From Candidatus Heritagella gallinarum (GTDB lineage Bacteria; Bacillota; Clostridia; Oscillospirales; Acutalibacteraceae), in NCBI GenBank assembly GCA_904394685.1, contig CAJFNK010000032.1, positions 1 through 34,551 on the forward strand: 34,551 nucleotides of DNA, read 5' to 3'. Position numbers and translations under genes: made by a program. Shown one piece after another: positions 32,146 to 34,551 of the stretch (positions are counted from its first letter, which is position 1; each line of letters starts with the position of its first letter). The notes under the pieces are model-generated. The model was not told the DNA's origin, ran no database searches, and saw only the letters and a list, made by a program, of their open reading frames with translations.

Positions 32146-33294
32146 ATGAAAAGCAAAAACAGTGCCCGTATCGGAATATTAGTGGCCTGTACAAGATCTT
32201 TGAGTTATATGGCGTTTTCACCTGTCATTGCAAGTATCGCCGAAGCTTTTCCCGAAACAGATGTCTCGTTGATTCAGATGATTATGACTCTCCCGTCTCT
32301 TTTGTTTATTGTGTTTTCACCTCTCGCCGGAAAGCTGGCGCAGTTTGTTCGAAAAAAAACATTGGTAATACTTTCCCTGCTGCTGTATCTGGCCGGTGGG
32401 ATTTTTCCTTTCTTTTTTCACTCAAATATCTGGCTAATCCTTACGGGAAGCGTGATAATGGGATGCGGGAGCGGCATGTTAATGCCTGTCATCAACTCGA
32501 TTATCTGCGACTATTTTGATGACGCAGAGAGAGGACAGTTGATGGGGTTTAATGCAACTTTTGTAGCATTGGGGGCGATGTTTTTTTCTTTTATCAGTGG
32601 ACAACTTTCACGTCTGGGATGGCATTACAGCTTTCTCTGTTTCCTGCTGCTGATTCCCGTACTTCTGGTTGTAATCAAATGTTTGCCAGACGGAATTATA
32701 TTTTCAGGTGGAACAGCTTCAAAGAGCGGATTCCAGTTTTCTCCTTACATTGCGTTTCTCTTTGTGATCGGAATTATCTACTTTACCATGCAAAATGCGT
32801 TCAATACCAATTCTTCGATTTATATCAGTGAGATGGGAATCGGAGGGGCCGATACAGCCAGCAGTGCCACAATGTGTAATACGCTTGGAGGAATTGTGGG
32901 TGGTCTGTGCTTTGGTTTTCTGGCAGCAAAAACCAAACGTCAAATTGAAACAGTTGCACTGGCAATGAGCGGCGCCGGATTTTTGCTCTGCTTTTTCCTG
33001 CCTTCGCTGATTCCAATTTTACTTGGGGGAGCTATGGTAGGTTTTGGATTTGCGGTATTTAATGCAGCCGGTACATATTTGCTTTCCAAAAGTTTGAAAC
33101 CGGAAAATAATGCGTTTACCGCATCGATCTATATGGCAGCAATCAATCTCGGAGCGGCACTTTCTCCCATGGTTGTAAACCCTGTTTCTGATATTTTTGG
33201 GGGTACGACGGCCATGCGCTTTCTGGTAACGGGCATTGTGATTGCACTGTGTGCTTTGGTTTCTGTGCCAGCCAATCTATCATGCAAAAAATGA
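32146..33294 (+). CDS. MFS transporter
   Basis: This 382-residue membrane protein is a major facilitator superfamily carrier with about 12 hydrophobic helices in two halves. The loop between helices 2 and 3, SPLAGKLAQFVRKKT, matches the MFS pattern GxLaDrxGrkp in weak form. MGCGSGMLMPVINSIICDYF matches the helix 4-5 region. AGAGAGG lies 6 bases before the ATG at 32146. The gene is divergent from the flavoprotein reductase with shared operators, so it probably moves the substrate or product of that enzyme. Direction and substrate cannot be read from sequence. Confidence 0.88.
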   Translation: MKSKNSARIGILVACTRSLSYMAFSPVIASIAEAFPETDVSLIQMIMTLPSLLFIVFSPLAGKLAQFVRKKTLVILSLLLYLAGGIFPFFFHSNIWLILTGSVIMGCGSGMLMPVINSIICDYFDDAERGQLMGFNATFVALGAMFFSFISGQLSRLGWHYSFLCFLLLIPVLLVVIKCLPDGIIFSGGTASKSGFQFSPYIAFLFVIGIIYFTMQNAFNTNSSIYISEMGIGGADTASSATMCNTLGGIVGGLCFGFLAAKTKRQIETVALAMSGAGFLLCFFLPSLIPILLGGAMVGFGFAVFNAAGTYLLSKSLKPENNAFTASIYMAAINLGAALSPMVVNPVSDIFGGTTAMRFLVTGIVIALCALVSVPANLSCKK

Positions 33295-33369
33295 ATCGCA
33301 AGAAAATATGCTCCAATTTTTTCGGTTGGATAAAATGTACGAGTTGCGTTACGCTGAGATAATGATAAT

Positions 33370-33411
33370 AAAAGGCAGATACATGAGAGGTCATCATGCT
33401 ATCTGCCTTTT
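33370..33411 (+). terminator. Terminator of the MFS gene
   Basis: AAAAGGCAGATA pairs with TATCTGCCTTTT over 12 perfect base pairs, with an inner ATGA/TCAT extension. It ends the MFS unit 75 bp after the stop. Confidence 0.88.
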
Positions 33412-33496
33412 GCATTTTATGGTTCAGTTTGTACAAAACGATATATATTAAGTTTTATATACGAATAGTAAAACAAAAAAATAGAATAAATGACAT

Positions 33497-33528
33497 AAAA
33501 AAGGGACGTATCCCGAAAGATACGTCCC
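33497..33528 (-). terminator. Terminator of the GGGtGRT gene
   Basis: GGGACGTATC and GATACGTCCC form a 10-bp stem around CCGAAA. On the minus strand it is followed by TTTTTT, so it terminates the leftward GGGtGRT gene. Confidence 0.9.
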
Positions 33529-33552
33529 AAAATTCTGAAATCCGAAAAGGAA

Positions 33553-34545
33553 TTATTTGGTTCCCTCGTAAACAGCAACAGCGCAGGCCACGGTAGCGCC
33601 AACCATCGGGTTGTTGCCCATGCCCATCAGGCCCATCATCTCAACATGAGCGGGCACAGAGGAAGAACCTGCAAACTGAGCGTCGCCGTGCATACGGCCC
33701 ATGGAGTCGGTCAAGCCATAGGAAGCAGGGCCGGCAGCCATGTTGTCGGGGTGCAGGGTACGGCCGGTGCCGCCGCCGGAAGCAACGGAGAAGTACTTCT
33801 TGCCGTTCTCCAGCGCCCACTTCTTGTAGGTGCCTGCAACCAGATGCTGGAAGCGAGTGGGGTTGGTGGAGTTACCGGTGATGGAAACGTCAACACCCTC
33901 GTGCTTCATGATAGCAACGCCTTCCAGAACGTCGTTTGCGCCGTAGCACTTAACAGCGGCACGCTCGCCGTCGGAGAAAGCCTTGGTTTCCACAACCTTC
34001 AGCTCGCCGGTGAAGAAATCATACTCGGTCTTCACATAGGTAAAGCCGTTGATTCTGGAAATGATATAAGCAGCGTCTTTACCCAGGCCGTTCAGGATGA
34101 TGCGCAGGGGCTCCTTACGGGCACGGTTAGCGGTACGGGCAATGCCGATAGCGCCTTCAGCAGCTGCAAAGGATTCGTGGCCGGCCAGGAAAGCAAAGCA
34201 CTTGGTTTCGTCACGCAGCAGCATGGCGCCCAGGTTGCCGTGACCCAGACCAACGTTTCTCTGCTCGGCAACAGAGCCGGGCACACAGAAGGCCTCCAGG
34301 CCGATACCGATGGCCTCAGCAGCCTCGGAAGCGGACTTAACGCCCTTCTTGATAGCAACAGCGCAGCCCAGAGTATAGGCCCAGCTGGCGTTTTCAAATG
34401 CGATGGGCTGTACGCCCTTTACGATCTTATCAGGATCAAAGCCCTTGCTCAGGCAAAGCTCACGGGCCTCTTCGAGGCTGGCAATGCCGTACTCGGCGAG
34501 ACACTTTTCGATCTTGGCAATTCTTCTTTCCTTGCCTTCAAACAT
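33553..34545 (-). CDS. GGGtGRT family protein
   Basis: This 330-residue protein belongs to the family named for its GGGTGRT motif, here at residues 257-263 in FSVASGGGTGRTLHPDNMA. Other conserved parts are EQRNVGLGHGNLGAMLL, FLAGHESFAAAEGAIGIAR and the C-terminal GRMHGDAQFAGSSSVPAHVEMMGLMGMGNNPMVGATVA (key motif AGSSSVPAHVEMM). The family is common in anaerobic Firmicutes and has no settled function; from memory, it is often next to a NifU-like iron-sulfur scaffold gene, which would lie beyond the right edge. Codon use is strongly biased to CTG, GCC and ATC codons, which suggests high expression. Only six bases precede the ATG here, so its ribosome site is not visible. Confidence 0.9.
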   Translation of the reverse strand: MFEGKERRIAKIEKCLAEYGIASLEEARELCLSKGFDPDKIVKGVQPIAFENASWAYTLGCAVAIKKGVKSASEAAEAIGIGLEAFCVPGSVAEQRNVGLGHGNLGAMLLRDETKCFAFLAGHESFAAAEGAIGIARTANRARKEPLRIILNGLGKDAAYIISRINGFTYVKTEYDFFTGELKVVETKAFSDGERAAVKCYGANDVLEGVAIMKHEGVDVSITGNSTNPTRFQHLVAGTYKKWALENGKKYFSVASGGGTGRTLHPDNMAAGPASYGLTDSMGRMHGDAQFAGSSSVPAHVEMMGLMGMGNNPMVGATVACAVAVYEGTK

Positions 34546-34551
34546 GACATC

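Noticed and set aside
1-34551. tRNA, rRNA, CRISPR array or insertion sequence
   Set aside because: No cloverleaf, regular spaced repeats, transposase motif or terminal repeats were recognised by eye.

Overview
The window looks like a chromosomal segment of an anaerobic Gram-positive Clostridia member, probably of the gut Oscillospiraceae/Ruminococcaceae type. This is inferred from strong AGGAGG ribosome sites, sigma-A promoters, a CIRCE heat-shock operator, lipoprotein signal peptides, a GlpP antiterminator, a GGGtGRT protein and deoxy-sugar fermentation genes. No rRNA, tRNA, CRISPR array, transposase or complete prophage was seen. Almost every transcription unit ends in a clear hairpin terminator, so operon limits are fairly secure.

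Left part (1-8.5 kb): a LysR regulator lies divergent from a two-gene split chromate-family transporter, with a palindrome at the transporter promoter. Next is an L-fucose/L-arabinose isomerase-family gene with its own promoter and two matching operator-like sites. A patatin-like phospholipase and a YoaK-type membrane protein form an operon. A YgjP-type metalloprotease overlaps an unusual fusion of a DUF308 membrane domain with a putative permuted papain-like domain. A GNAT acetyltransferase follows.

Middle (8.6-20.1 kb): a Pro/Thr-rich single-pass surface protein; an antibiotic-resistance-type ABC-F gene behind a long leader with a five-codon reading frame and a strong attenuator hairpin; a GlpP-HAD phosphatase operon; a small heat-shock protein with CIRCE in its upstream region; a GH13 alpha-glucosidase; a GH25 lysozyme next to a small Xre regulator; a PhnP-like metallo-beta-lactamase-fold enzyme; RidA; and a lipoprotein with RCC1-like repeats under a perfect consensus promoter.

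Right part (20.3-34.5 kb): a YkpA/YbiT-type ABC-F protein with an AraC regulator; rhamnose genes rhaA, rhaD and fucO, without the kinase; a CPA2-type antiporter; a small lipoprotein; a compact operon pairing an ADP-ribosylglycohydrolase with a small DUF3841-like protein; a flavin reductase divergent from an MFS transporter, with repeats and a palindrome between them; and a GGGtGRT protein at the right edge.

The clearest working pathway is L-rhamnose breakdown. RhaA makes rhamnulose, a kinase not in this window would phosphorylate it, RhaD cleaves it to DHAP and lactaldehyde, and FucO reduces lactaldehyde to 1,2-propanediol. The best candidates for something new are the ADP-ribosylglycohydrolase/DUF3841-like pair, the DUF308-papain fusion, and the flavoprotein/MFS unit with its operator array.
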